DNA of 64,000 nucleotides from Datura wrightii (GCA_035772735.1 JASDFA010000003.1:157163001-157227000), one strand, 5' to 3'. Positions 12,485 to 23,765 are shown, counted from the first letter of the stretch. Notes: generated by a model not told the origin, from the sequence alone. Numbers and translations are program-made.

Positions 12485-12719
12485 TGTTAAGATGGGATAT
12501 TTGGTGGTAGTCAAGGGTAGTTAGGAGTTGGTTAAAAGCCTGTTAAAGTTAGTTAACTCACTGACTCATCCTTAAGCCAGTATCCTAACTCCTATATATA
12601 GTATCTCAATACAGTAACTTGAGAGAGATTGTAATCTAGAAGTGTATTAGATTTCGGATTCTTTTGAAATCGTACAATCATCTTCAGATTATGATCAATG
12701 AATCATCGATAATTCTTCA
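12485..12719 (+). repeat. Copia element 3' LTR (235 bp)
   Basis: Begins TGTTAAGATGGG after the polypurine tract and ends AATTCTTCA, matching the end of the 5' LTR before its primer-binding site. It is short for a copia LTR and carries CTATATATAGT near 12591-12601 as a likely TATA region. No clear target duplication is visible because the 5' LTR has lost its outer end. Confidence 0.85.
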
Positions 12720-14338
12720 TAAATATTATATATTATTGGTAATATCTTGTTGGCCAAAAATGATTAAATGGAATTCTAGGCTAGGTGATTGTGTCAACTT
12801 CCTATGTTTTGTACACTGCCGTAATTCTTTCAAATAAATATCAAGTTTTTACACGAATTATTTTTATTTTGGGATAGTTTTTAATTTTATCTTTTAAATT
12901 AATAGTGATATTCTATGTCTACAAATTTTTTTGTTTACTATTAGAAATATTTTTATATGTGTTTTTATTACTTAAAATGCTCAAGACCTAAAAAGATTAA
13001 ATAGCACACTAAAATAGAGATTTTCCAGCGATTGACCCAATCAAATATACAAGGTGAAAAAAATTACATAACATACCACAATTATGAAACTATTTACATA
13101 TTATAGTCACAATTTTAAAAAATTATATATTATGACTTTATTTCATTTAATGTGCCATTTTTTTTTACTTTGTAATTATATTTTTTACTGTGTCATATTC
13201 AATGCCTAAAAATCCTCCAATAATTGTCCAACCCCCCCTTCCATCTTCTCTCTCTCCCTCATTCTTCATCATCAACCCGATTTCTCCTATTATCAAACTC
13301 ACGATTCTCGTTATTCTCTCTTTTTTATCTCTAGAATCCATTCAAATCGGGTAAGTTCCATTTATAATTTTTATTTATTTTTCAACTTAAAATATGTATT
13401 TTTTATATTGTAGATAAAATTCTTTAATCGTGTAAATCATTGTTTCTTTTGTAATCAAATCATTATGATATTTTGGAATCTCAAATAGATTTTAAAAATC
13501 TCGTTAATTAGTGTAAGTTATTTTCTTATTTTGAAAATCATATTCGTGTATGTTTATAGTTTATGTATTATATGTATTTGATACATTCAAATACATAATC
13601 CTTTATGTCATTTTCATAATTTTACATATGCAGATACATATAAATACAAATATATGTTTTTGGTTTGAATGGTTACGTGTTCACCAGCAGACAACATTTA
13701 TTTTAGTACTTGTATATGTGTTTTGTTAAATATTATGTATTTATTAGTGGAAACTGTTTATTTTAACAGAAATACATTTTAATACTTTTTGATACATTCA
13801 AATACATAATCTTTTATATAATTTTTTTAGAATTTCACATATGCAGATATATATAAATATATGTATAAGTATTTTGTCTATATTTTATAATACAAACTAT
13901 TCATTTATTAATTTTTTATTTTGATTTACCATTATGTAACAGGAAATAAAATATTTTTGTAACTTTTTTCTGTTTTTGTTTTACAAGTTGTTATGGTAAA
14001 TAAGAATTCTCTCCGTTATTAGAATCCTTTTATTTAAGGAACGCAATAATTATCAGTTGAGTAAAAAAAAGGTAACTGATTATTTATGTGAAACATAATC
14101 CCTAAAGTCACTCACTTAACCAGATTTTATATTTGTATTTTGATACGTTTTACCAATAGTAAATACAACACATAACACATAAAATATTGTCATTTTATGT
14201 AAATAAGTAAATGTTGCTAGTTTAAGCCTATTTTCTTTCAAATTGTTGTCATTTCTGAAATTTTCTCATAGAAAAATGGGCCTATGATTAGCAAACTACA
14301 CAAACCAGTCTTAAGACACTCATCATAGCAATTTAAGG
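12720..14338. other. Intergenic DNA with a direct repeat and a leader-like exon
   Basis: No supported protein gene. A CT-rich block at 13230-13350 ends in CAAATCGG followed by GTAAGT, which looks like a 5' leader exon with a splice donor; no coding exon follows. GATACATTCAAATACATAATC occurs near 13582 and 13793 with similar downstream sequence (ACATATGCAGATAYATATAAATA), giving a direct repeat spaced about 211 bp. This could be the 5' part of a decayed MULE-like element, but no transposase is visible. Confidence 0.35.
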
Positions 14339-14870
14339 GGGGTCACTTGCACAAGTGTCCTTGTTTTGGGGCGGTTTTTAATTTTTGCCTTTTAAATTTT
14401 TTATCTTTAAATATTGTCCGTCAGCACTTTAAGTTACAAAAAAAGTGGTCAGAAATACCCTTAGAAGCTAAAAAAAATTCACAAGACAAGAACAAAATTC
14501 GCAAGGCATAAGTTTTTGTCGAATTTATGTCTTACGGCATAAATTCACATATATTATGTCTCAAGACATAAGTTAAGTAGCATGAACTTGTGCTTGGAGC
14601 AGATGTTCAATTGCTTAAACTTCTGCCCCTAGACACAAGTTCAGTAGGCAGAAGTTCTGGAACATGAACTTGTGCCTTCTAGAGCTAACTTATGTCTTGA
14701 AAATTTATTTTGTATTGCGAATTTTGTTTATCTTGCAATTTTTTTAAAAAATATTAGGAGCATTTTCGTTTTCCTTTTATTACTTAGAATATTGAAGGGC
14801 AAAATAGGGGCAATCGGTGTAAAAGCTTAATTTAATGGTCGTAAATAGCTATTTTAAACCTTTGTTACCA
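14339..14870. mobile_element. Fold-back / MITE-like inverted repeat
   Basis: The left arm (about 14480-14530: AACAAAATTCGCAAGGCATAAG) is matched in reverse complement by the right arm (about 14685-14745: ACTTATGTCTTG, then TTGCGAATTTTGTTT). The middle repeats AACTTGTGCTT/AACTTGTGCCTT and ACATAAGTT/CACAAGTTC motifs symmetrically. It is non-coding. Outer borders are approximate, placed at GGTCACTTGCACAAGTGTCC on the left. Confidence 0.55.
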
Positions 14871-15070
14871 AATATTTGCTACTCTTTTAAAAACTATTAA
14901 TATTTAGCTATTCTTTTGACACGAAATTTTTTTAAAATAAAAATATCCCGAACTACAACATGGAACACTCTAGTAAACAATGTTTGAGAATTAACAAGTT
15001 AAATCCAAAAAAATGATTCATGGGATTCAAAAATTTACTGGAATATCAAATTCAAGGAATGAAACATGAC

Positions 15071-16130
15071 AGAGGCGGACCCATGTGGAGCAACGGAGAT
15101 GCACATGCATCAGTCAACTTTAGAATTTTTTTTTGTATATATATGTGTATTATATGTTGAAACGAATATATATTTGATTGTGTACTCTAAAACACAAATC
15201 ATATTTGGGCACATTGGTTAAATGTGTGTCTTTGTCTCGCATCTGAACGTGACGTCGTGAGTTTAAACCCGAGTAGCTGCAGCTTTGTTAATTTTTTTCT
15301 TTTTATATTTAAATTAAATTTTGGCCACCTCATCTGGCCCCACCCCTTCTCATTTAATTAGAAAACAAACTATAAAAAAAATAAGCCCTAATTCACCGTC
15401 CTTCATTCGGCCATTCCACAACTCAATTCTCACCTCTTTTTTTAATTATTAATCAATATAGACTTTTCTTATTCAATTTCTTTTATTTCATAATTTGTAT
15501 TCCATCTATATTTGTTGCTTACTTGCTTTACCTATAACCTTAATTTATTATATATATAATACACAATGTGTATCTTAATTCTCAATATCATATTACGATG
15601 TATATTTATTGATATTAAATAAATGAGAAATTGAGTATTAGAGAAGTACAAAGCTTATTGTAACTTATTTTAATAAATAATATTGATTAACAAAGTGGTA
15701 CTATTGAGTACTGATGTCCGTTCAAGAACTAAAGTTTAATAGTTATAGTTAAGGATCTCAATTTTTTATGAATAAAGAACATAATTTTAACTGTTTTTTT
15801 AAATGAATTTGCAGGATTTGCATATTTATAAGGTAAGATCATAATATTTTCAATTTCGTTGAGCTAAACAACTCTTTATTTCAAGGTTATCTTTTCGCTC
15901 ACAAATTGGTAAGTGTTTCTTCTATTTTAGAGATGATCAAGAATAGTATGTCAAACCTGCAAATTAAATACATTCGATCATTTTGAAGTTTATACTTTGC
16001 TCATAATTTATCACAATTTTTAAATTTTAGAGAATTATATGCCAACGTTTATAGCTGATAATTGACAAGACTATGTCAAAGATAGTAGTGCACCCCCTCA
16101 TCTTTAAATTTCAGATTTGCCTCTAATTCA
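15071..16130. mobile_element. Possible non-autonomous hAT-like element
   Basis: The left end CAGAGGCGGACCC resembles known hAT-type MITE ends in Solanaceae. On the right, TTTGCCTCT near 16120-16128 gives a weak inverted match (AGAGGCAAA). On both sides the same TTCATGGGGTTCAAA-type repeat is found (15013-15060 and 16124-16330), as expected if an element had landed inside that array. A GTGAGTTTAAACCCGAGTAG segment near 15257-15277 resembles an RNA polymerase III B box, so a SINE-like part is also possible. No transposase and no clean target duplication. Confidence 0.35.
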
Positions 16131-16330
16131 TGAGGTTCAAAATTTTGGTGGAGTTTCAAAATCAAGAAATTCATGGGGTTCAAAAATTTTAAATTCAAAA
16201 CAAGGAATCAGATTCAAATCTAACGATTCATGGGGTTCAGAATTTGTTGGTATTTCAAAATCAGGGAATTATTAAGGGGTTCAACCCTTTATAAGTTCAA
16301 AGTCAAGAAACGATTCATGAGGTTCAAACC
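16124..16330. repeat. Degenerate array of TTCATGGGGTTCAAA units
   Basis: TTCATGRGGTTCAAAATTTT-like segments recur about every 50-60 bp near 16128, 16167, 16230, 16275 and 16316, alternating with TTTCAAAATCARGGAAT. A related unit lies at 15013-15060, left of the candidate insertion at 15071. Confidence 0.55.
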
Positions 16331-16349
16331 TTTATAGATTTAAAAGGGA

Positions 16350-17520
16350 AAAGGCATAAGTATTCCCTTGAACTATAACTATATTTTCAACTACACACCT
16401 TTTCTTTTAGAGGGTCCTATTACCCTACTGAACTATTTTAAAATGGAATAAATACATCCTTAGGTGTTGATGTGGCAAAAAGAGTGTGTTTACTCTTGGA
16501 GACATATGAAAGTCCAATTAATTTATACGGACACATGTCATTTTTTTAATTTGACACTTTATAATTAATTAATTAATCAATACACATAATTTATTATCAT
16601 TAAAATTTAAGCAGATACTTTTTAGATTATTTTTCTTTCCTTCTTTGTGAAATAAAGTCAATTTTTTAATTTATTGTTTTAGTAATTGACGCTACTGTTG
16701 ACTTTGTTGCTTCTTAAAAAAAATTCTGATTTCGATAGTAAATTTAGCAGTTGAATTAGTTTTAACAAAATAATTTTTGAAAAAAAAATTAAATTTTAAA
16801 AATATTAGGGTTCAATTTAATTTTAGTATTTAAATTATTTTATTTTGATTTTCTAAAAAAATAAATTTACTTTTTCAATATATATTTGATTTTTTAAAAA
16901 TTTTAACTAATAACATTTTTGTTACTGTTAACTTTGCTTTTAGTAATATCAATTACTTTAAAAAGAAAAAACTAATAAATATGATCATCCTCTAATAATA
17001 ATATTAATAAAACTTTATAAAAAATTTAAATTTAAATTAGTTATTATAGGAATATTAGTACATCTATATGTTGATAATAATATTAATAAAAACGCTACTA
17101 CAAATTATAATTTTCATAATAAATTAATAACATTTTAGGAAATCTAAATTTAATCTAATTTCTATTATTTTTTAGTAGCGTCAATTATGAAAAAAAAAAT
17201 TGATTATATTTTACAAACAAAAAAAGGAAAACAAGTCAAAATATATATGAGTTTAAGTTTTAATGTTAATTCATTATGTGTATTAATTAATTATAAAACA
17301 TCAAATTAAAAAGTGATATGTGTCTATATTAATTAAATTTTAAATTATTTTTAGACTCTCACGTGCTTTTAAGTGAGTGAGCATACTATTTTTGCCACAT
17401 CAACACATAAGAGTGTATTTATTCCATTTTAAAATAGTCCAAAAGGTAATAAAATCTCCTAAAAGAAAAAATGTGTAGTTAAAAGTAAGATAACAGTTCA
17501 AAGAGATACTTATACCTTTT
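16350..17520. mobile_element. Long-TIR non-autonomous DNA element, 1.17 kb
   Basis: The left end AAAGGCATAAGTATTCCC is matched in reverse complement by the right end (GATACTTATACCTTTT). The match runs roughly 280 bp inward and covers the ACTATTTTAAAATGGAATAAATA segment (16432-16454), its partner at 17417-17439, and the GTTGATGTGGCAAAA / TTTTTGCCACATCAACAC pair. The interior (about 16640-17230) is AT-rich without an ORF. It resembles a common Solanaceae element family, probably Mutator-like, but I cannot verify the superfamily or a 9-bp target duplication. Confidence 0.7.
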
Positions 17521-18630
17521 TTCAATTTAAAATCAAAAAATAATTTATGAAGTTCAAATTTTTATAATATTTTTATATTTAATATATAAGTAAAAATATT
17601 ATTCTAATTTTTTATATATATTAAAAGTAAAATTGCTGGGAATAAAGTGATAAGTATTGAGGATAAGGGAGGTGGAGAAGTGACGTGTGTTGGGTTGGGC
17701 GGAGATGTGAGAGTGGAGAGGGTATAATGTAATTTATTTATTTTTTTTACTTTTCATTAGAAATTTTCTTTTAAAACTTAAATAAAATATTTAAAATAAT
17801 TTTTTGATCACCGAGTACCAAAATTATTTTCTTTTAAATTCAGAAAGTATTTCTCTTCAGTACCAAATACACCCTAAAAGGGTCTTAACACGCATATATA
17901 TATGTTTCCAAGTAGGGTCTTCACCGTTTCGAGTCCATGAGTGCCGACATAACTGTCCATATCCTGTCACTTTTTGGTCTGTTCATTGCAAATTTCTACA
18001 AGATTGTCGTATAAGCAATTCCATATGTTTCCAAATAGGTTCTTCGCCGTTTTCGAAATGCAGACAATTTAGTCCAGTTCCGGTGATATCTAGTATAATC
18101 ACGCTAACATCTCCACAAATAACGATTGCGGTGACATAATGATGATTTTTTTATTTTTTATTAGAGAACTTAAGAGTCATATTTCATTCAATATAAAATC
18201 ACTTTTGTTAAAAAATACAATCTTTCCAGTTAATAAATTACATTAAATATTATTGTCACTTAATGTTAATCGCAAACAAACCCTACTCTTCTGAGCTAGA
18301 AATAAAATGTCCCTATAAACTCTCTTTATCCTTCATGTAAGATTTTTCGGATATATCTGAATTTAATTAAATTTTTTATTCGGATATATGATACCGACTA
18401 AAAAGAAAAACAGCAAAAAAGAACACGTGAACCCATGAGGCCAAGCATGGCTAGGACAACGAATAAATTGCCTACTAGCACGTGTTTCCCACACCCTTTC
18501 ACGCTTGTGTTTCAAAAATTTATCCAAACACTGTATTTTATAACTGCAAGAAATAAGTCCCGCAATTTTAAGCTATAGTTGGACCGTTTATTTATTATAG
18601 TTCTTAATTTATTATTTTATTTAAAAATTA
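17521..18630. other. Intergenic DNA, no gene supported
   Basis: The ATG-less frame over 17804-18139 has no recognisable domain. Two CACGTG G-boxes at about 18423-18428 and 18481-18486 lie in a less AT-rich patch (18415-18540) that could be a relic promoter. No coding sequence follows in either direction. Confidence 0.3.
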
Positions 18631-18631
18631 T

Positions 18632-18791
18632 TAGTTTTTAATTTATTATTTTATTAGTTTAAAATTTTTTTTATTTAAAAGTATATTTTATTTATAAAAT
18701 ATTAAAATTATAGTTTTTAATTTATTATTTTATTAGTTTAAAAATTATTTTATTTAAAAGTATATTTTATATTTATAAAATATTAAAATAA
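18632..18791. repeat. 80-bp tandem duplication
   Basis: TAGTTTTTAATTTATTATTT begins near 18632 and again near 18711. Both are followed by ATTAGTTTAAAA, ATTTAAAAGTATATTTTAT and TTATAAAATATTAAAAT, with small length differences. Confidence 0.75.
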
Positions 18792-19597
18792 ATCAAAAAG
18801 TACTGTTAAACTGATTTTACAAGTTATTAATTAAGCTAATTCAACCATGCACCCTCTAAATTCTTGCAACTTTTAAATCTACTTCCATTTCAGTACTTCA
18901 TAACTATGTAAATGAATATCTATCACTTAACAAGGGGGGAATAGATAATTCAGAATATCTTAAAATTTAAATAAGATTAATTTATAACGATTCTTTTAAC
19001 ATTCATAATTTTTACGTGTGAAACTTTTCACTTCTTACTAAATAAAGGTAATTTGCCCAAAATTTTGCCTAAAATTAATTTGATATTAATTAATTCCTCT
19101 CATGTTTTAGTGGTATATATATATAAATTGAAATTATGTGCATCGTATGACAAATCTTTCATGGAAAATGTTTCCGGTATTAATTTTGGGTAATAATTTC
19201 GGAAAATTATATATGTAGAACTAATAATAATATGAGTAAGAGAGTGTTTTGAGGAACTTTGAAAACCTCTTATAATATGTCCAATAGTATGATTTACATA
19301 CGGAGTCACCTCTTATATTTTAAAATTAATTTATTTATACCTAATTACTTAAATATAATTAAAATGAAAGAAAAAGTTTTATGTATTAATTTTTTATGAA
19401 ATTTAAAAAAATTATAAACATATATATTAAAAAAATTTGTTCACACTTTTTAAAAAGATAATGAGCATTTTCTGAAACATGTATCTTATAAAATTTTAAA
19501 ATCTAATGATATTTTTCTATCTTTTTAAAATATATTTAAATTTCTTATAAGTTGTCATTATATTTGTGCGCAAACGAAAAATAAGAAAAAACGAGTA
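18792..19597. other. AT-rich intergenic DNA, no gene seen
   Basis: No supported gene. 19138-19315 contains TTCATGGAAAATGTTTCCGG and TTTCGGAAAAT motifs, which look like a repeat fragment rather than coding sequence. The minus-strand frame here shows no known domain. Confidence 0.3.
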
Positions 19598-19750
19598 AAA
19601 TATATGTAATAGTGATTGCATGGCTACAAAAATTAAGAATATATATACTTTTGTGCTCGAAAAATATATGTAATAGTGATCGCATGATTACAGAAATTAA
19701 GAATATATGTACTTCCGTGCCCGAAAAATATATGTAATAGTGACCGCATG
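19598..19750. repeat. 64-bp tandem repeat (about 2.4 copies)
   Basis: TATATGTAATAGTGAYYGCATG recurs at 19601, 19665 and 19729, an exact 64-bp period. Differences between copies are mostly C/T and A/G changes. Confidence 0.85.
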
Positions 19751-20129
19751 GTTACAAGAAAAAGGACCCAAATCTCAAACATTCCTTTATATAAATATTA
19801 AAGCAAATATTTCTCCTCTTTATGTTGTGTCTGAGGCACATAGTACCATGATGTTCCCACGTCCTTCATCTTTTCTTAGACACAATTTTGTTAGACAAAA
19901 ATACTATGATGGGTCGAGATGGATGAGCTCTTTTCAAGTTCCCAAAGGGTGTCCATACAGCAATTGGTCCTCCCCGATACTTTTTTTCTTTCATTTCTTT
20001 TTTTTTTTTAGGTCTAAACCAACGCTTTTTTCTTGATTTTGCTATTGCAAATTTTGAAAGGACAACTATAGCTGCCTACGAGAAAGATGATATATTCGAA
20101 TTAGTTTAGCATCCCATGTTTCAAGATTT
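19751..20129. other. Intergenic DNA, no gene supported
   Basis: A short plus-strand frame runs through 19707-20036 but starts inside the 64-bp repeat and ends in poly-T. No domain is recognised. The patch at 19820-19980 is less AT-rich than its surroundings and may be a relic of a gene or element. Confidence 0.3.
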
Positions 20130-21150
20130 GGAGTATCGGGCGGTTTGCGGCTATTAAGGTTATGATTGCTTTAAAATTTTTACGATTATTGCATGTTTGG
20201 AATAAATTTTATTAAGTTTACAAAGTTTTAACTTAAGATTAAATTTCATCCATATAGTTTGTTAAAATTGCGGTGTCTTGCGGCTGTTAAGCGCCGTAAA
20301 ACTCTCTCTCGATAAAAGAAAATTGAATCAAATGTTATTTTTGTATTATTTATAATAAATTATTATTATGCTTTAATATTCTTAACAACTAATTTTTTCA
20401 CTATAATATGTTTAAGCTTTTACATAACTATAATTATATATGTTTGTAATTGAACTTTTGTTATGTTTACAAAGTCTTAACTTAGGACTAAATTTCATTC
20501 ACATAATTTGTTAGAATTATGGTTTGTTGCACCGGTTAAACATCACAAAATTTTCTCTCATGACAAAAAAATGAATCAAACATTACTTTTTGCATCAATC
20601 GTAACAAGTTATTATTATACTTTAATATTCTTAACTGCTGTTTTTTTCATCATAATGTTTTTAATTAAGCTTTTACATAACTATGATTATGCATATTTGT
20701 AATTGATTTTATTATGTTTATAAAGTTTTAATTTAGGACTAAATTTTATCCATATAATTTGTTAGAATTGTGATATCGTGCGGCCGTTAAACGCCGTAAA
20801 ACTTTCTCTCATGACCGAAAAATGAATCAAACGTTATTTTTTACATCACCGATATCAAATTATTATAATGCTTTAATATTCTTAACTACTGATTTTTTTC
20901 ACCATAATAATTTTAAGCTTTTACATAATCATCATTATACGTATTTAAAATTGATTTTGTTATATTTACAAAGTTTTAACTTGGGATTAAATTTTACCCA
21001 TATTAGAATTTTGGTATCTTGCGGCTGATAAACGCCGCAAAACTTTCACTCATAACAAAAAAAATGAATCAACCATTAATTTTTTGCATCAGTCATAGCA
21101 ATTTATTATGTTTTAATATTCTTAACTACTAGTTTTTTCGCCATAATATT
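20130..21150. repeat. Satellite with a 250-bp unit (about 4 copies)
   Basis: The anchor CATATAATTTGTTAGAAT recurs near 20251, 20501, 20751 and 20999, a period of 248-250 bp. Each unit carries a GC-rich hairpin-like block of form GCGGCYGTTAAACGCCGTAAAAC, then ATGAATCAAACRTTA, TTTAATATTCTTAACTACT, CACCATAATA, TTTACATAATCATG and a TTTACAAAGTTTTAACTTAGG segment. A shortened unit lies at 20130-20250. Copy two has lost the hairpin match. Frames called as proteins here are products of the repeat. Confidence 0.85.
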
Positions 21151-22120
21151 TTTAAGTTTTTTACATAATTATGCTTTTATTCTTTTCATCGTAATATTTT
21201 AATTTTTTTTACATAATTATGAGTTTTGTTCTTTTCATCATAATATTTTTAAGTTTTTACATAACCATGATTTTTGTTCTTTTCATCATAATATTTTTAA
21301 ATATTTTACATAATCATGATTTTTGTTCTCCTTTCCGATCACGATTTTTTTTAAGAACCATAATATTTTTAAGTTTTTACATAATCAAATTTTTTAATTT
21401 TTTTACCATAATATAATTAAGTTTTTACATTATCAGGATTTTTATTCTTTTCACCATAATATATTTAAATTTTTACATAACCATGATTTTTTTTCAGCAT
21501 AATATTTTTAAGTTTTTACATAATCATGATTTTTGTTCTTTTCAGCAAAATATTTTTAAGTTTTTACATAACCATGATTTTTGTTCTTTTCACCGTAATG
21601 TTTTTAAGTTTTTTTTATATAACCTTGATTTTTGTTCTTTTCACCGTAATGATTTAAAGTTTTTTACATAATCATGATTTTTGGTGTTTTCACCATAATA
21701 TTTTAAAGTTTTTACATAATCATGGTTTTGGTGTTTTCACCATAATGTTCTAAAGTTTTTACATAACCGTGATTTTTGGTGTTTTCATCATAATGTTTTT
21801 AAGTTTTTACATAACTGTGATTTTTGATTTTTTTTCATAATATTTTGAAGTCTTTTACAAAACATGGTTTTTGTTTTTTTCACCGTAATATTTTTAAGTT
21901 TTTTATAAAATCATGAATTTTTGATTTTTTTTACCGTAATACTTTAAAGTCTTTTACAAAACCATGATTTTTGATTTTTTCACCGTAATATTTTAAAGTT
22001 TTTTACAAAATCATAATTTTTGTTTTTTTCGCCGTAATATTATCATAATTTTTAAATAACCTGATTCTTTCAACGTAATATTTTTAAATTTTTACATAAT
22101 CATGAGTTTTGATTTTTTTG
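21150..22120. repeat. Minisatellite, about 50-bp unit, about 20 copies
   Basis: Units of form TTTTTAAGTTTTTACATAA-YCATGATTTTTGTTCTTTTCACCATAATA repeat about 20 times. The unit equals the CACCATAATA / TTTACATAATCATG part of the neighbouring 250-bp satellite. Towards the right the units drift to ACAAAACCATG and TTTTGATTTTTT variants. Apparent phenylalanine-rich frames are translations of this repeat. Confidence 0.85.
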
Positions 22121-22124
22121 GTAA

Positions 22125-22148
22125 AAGAACCGTACGTGCAGTTCCGCC
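22125..22148 (-). other. Possible group II intron domain V fragment
   Basis: On the minus strand GCGGAACTGCACGTACGGTTC matches the 3' half of organellar group II intron domain V (usual ending ..GCACGTACGGTTCT). The 5' half of the hairpin (GAGCCG..) is not intact next to it. This would fit a small organelle-to-nucleus transfer, or chance. Confidence 0.25.
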
Positions 22149-22337
22149 TAATGTTTTGTGTTTTGTAGTATAATACTGCGGTGAGTGAATTCCTCGTATT
22201 AAAATTTCGTTATTTCTGCAATTTTTTTTTTTTTAAATAAAGCTAGCTATTAATTCGAGCTCCTTAGAAACCAACCACTTTAATTCACTTGAAAAACAAG
22301 AATGTGGATAAAAATTAAAATTGAAAAAAGGACCGAT

Positions 22338-22341
22338 GAAA

Positions 22342-22384
<43 letters not shown>

Positions 22385-22400
22385 ATATATATATATATAT
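22338..22400. repeat. (AAAT)n / (AT)n microsatellite
   Basis: About eleven AAAT units run directly into an (AT) tract. Likely polymorphic in length. Confidence 0.95.
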
Positions 22401-23310
22401 AAGACCAGAACTCTATATTAAAGTTTTAGGAAGTTAAAAAAAAACTAGCTTGATTGGTCTTATTCATATATACCTGCGCCCAATTTATTGAATTAGTTGG
22501 TCAGCAAAGAAAAATAGTATTTACAAATTTAGATCGGGGAAAAAGGGTTCCCCTGGTACTATCATAAAATACAGACATTCAACTACCAGTAGTTATTATA
22601 TTAAAAAATTTAAAAATAAGTAAATAAAATATAATTTTTTAATATATTAATTATTAGTTAAGTGACAAAAATCTGAATTCTTGTTACCTTGCAGAATAGT
22701 TGTTAATCAGTGAACAATGTGCTGACCCAAAAAAAGAAAAGATGGATTTCTTACGGAAATACCATTTTTTTAAATTATAATTATAAAAATTATAATTTTT
22801 TTAATAAAATTATATAAATATAAATTATTTAAAATTTTATTTTTTTAATTATATTTTGTATAATTTTTACTTTTCTAAAATATTTATTCTAATTAAATAT
22901 AAAAAAAATTATATATCTAATATAACAATTTAAATATACAAAATAATATAATGTACTCTTTTTTCTTTTTTTTTTTTGAAGAAATTTTAAAAATCCTCCA
23001 AAATCCCTTTATGTTCTCCATATTTATTTTTTCAAAAGTTTCTATAATCCCTCTCTCTTCTCCATTTTTTATTTTCCCAAAAATTTCTCTATTTTCTCCA
23101 TTTTAGTTTTTTCAAAAATTCAAAAATTTCTCTTTTTTCTTCTTTTTTATTTGGTTTCCCAAGAATTCCCTTCTTCTCCTTTTTTTTTAATATAAATCAG
23201 TTGTAATTTATTAAAAATTTATTTTTACTTTGTCGAAATATTTTAACATACGTGAATAAAGTAAGAATTCATTCAAAGGTTCATCAAAGCTATTTATGTA
23301 TTAATAAAAA
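22401..23310. other. AT-rich intergenic DNA with a TTTTCTCC-rich block
   Basis: No gene seen. 22970-23180 is a pyrimidine-rich block with repeated TTCTCCATTTTTTATTTT-like and CAAAAATTTCTC-like units, which looks like a degenerate simple repeat. Confidence 0.4.
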
Positions 23311-23765
23311 TTGTGCATAATATAAAAAATAGATGCACATATACGCTTCAATTATATAATATAATAAATTGGTACACATATATATAATATAATATATAGT
23401 ATATGTGAAATACTAAAGTAAAAGGAAAATTTATGTAGTAAGAATATGAGAATAATATGAATATTTTAAAAAAAATATATATATATATATAATAATACAT
23501 ATTTAGTATATGCATTGTGTTAAATTTTTAGTATAAAAGTTGTGCATAATATAAAAATTAGATGGACATATATGCTTTAATTATATAATACAATATATTG
23601 ATATAGTTATGCATAATATAATATATGGTGTCTAATATATATTATATTCATAATCTTTTGACGTGAAAGACTAAAGGAAAAGGAAAATTTATGGATAATG
23701 AATATGAGGATAATATTAATAAAAAATTTAAAAATATAATAATACATATTTAAGATATATATGAT
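23311..23765. repeat. 229-bp tandem duplication
   Basis: TTGTGCATAATATAAAAA starts at 23311 and 23540. Both copies continue with AGATGSACATATAYGCTT, an AAAGGAAAATTTATG segment and an ATAATACATATTTA segment. The second copy has small insertions. Confidence 0.75.

Noticed and set aside
15240..15290. tRNA gene suggested by a GTTTAAACCCGAG B-box-like segment
   Set aside because: No cloverleaf can be drawn and no A box is at the right distance; better explained as part of a SINE-like or MITE repeat.
17804..18139. 111-codon plus-strand frame
   Set aside because: No ATG-supported start in good context, no domain and no splice context; surrounded by repeats.
20508..21671. Several plus-strand frames encoding Phe/His/Asn-rich proteins, some resembling membrane segments
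   Set aside because: They are translations of the 250-bp and 50-bp tandem repeats. Composition follows the T-rich unit and the frames shift between copies.
20130..22120. CRISPR-like array
   Set aside because: Repeats are contiguous and degenerate with no unique spacers, and the DNA is plant nuclear.
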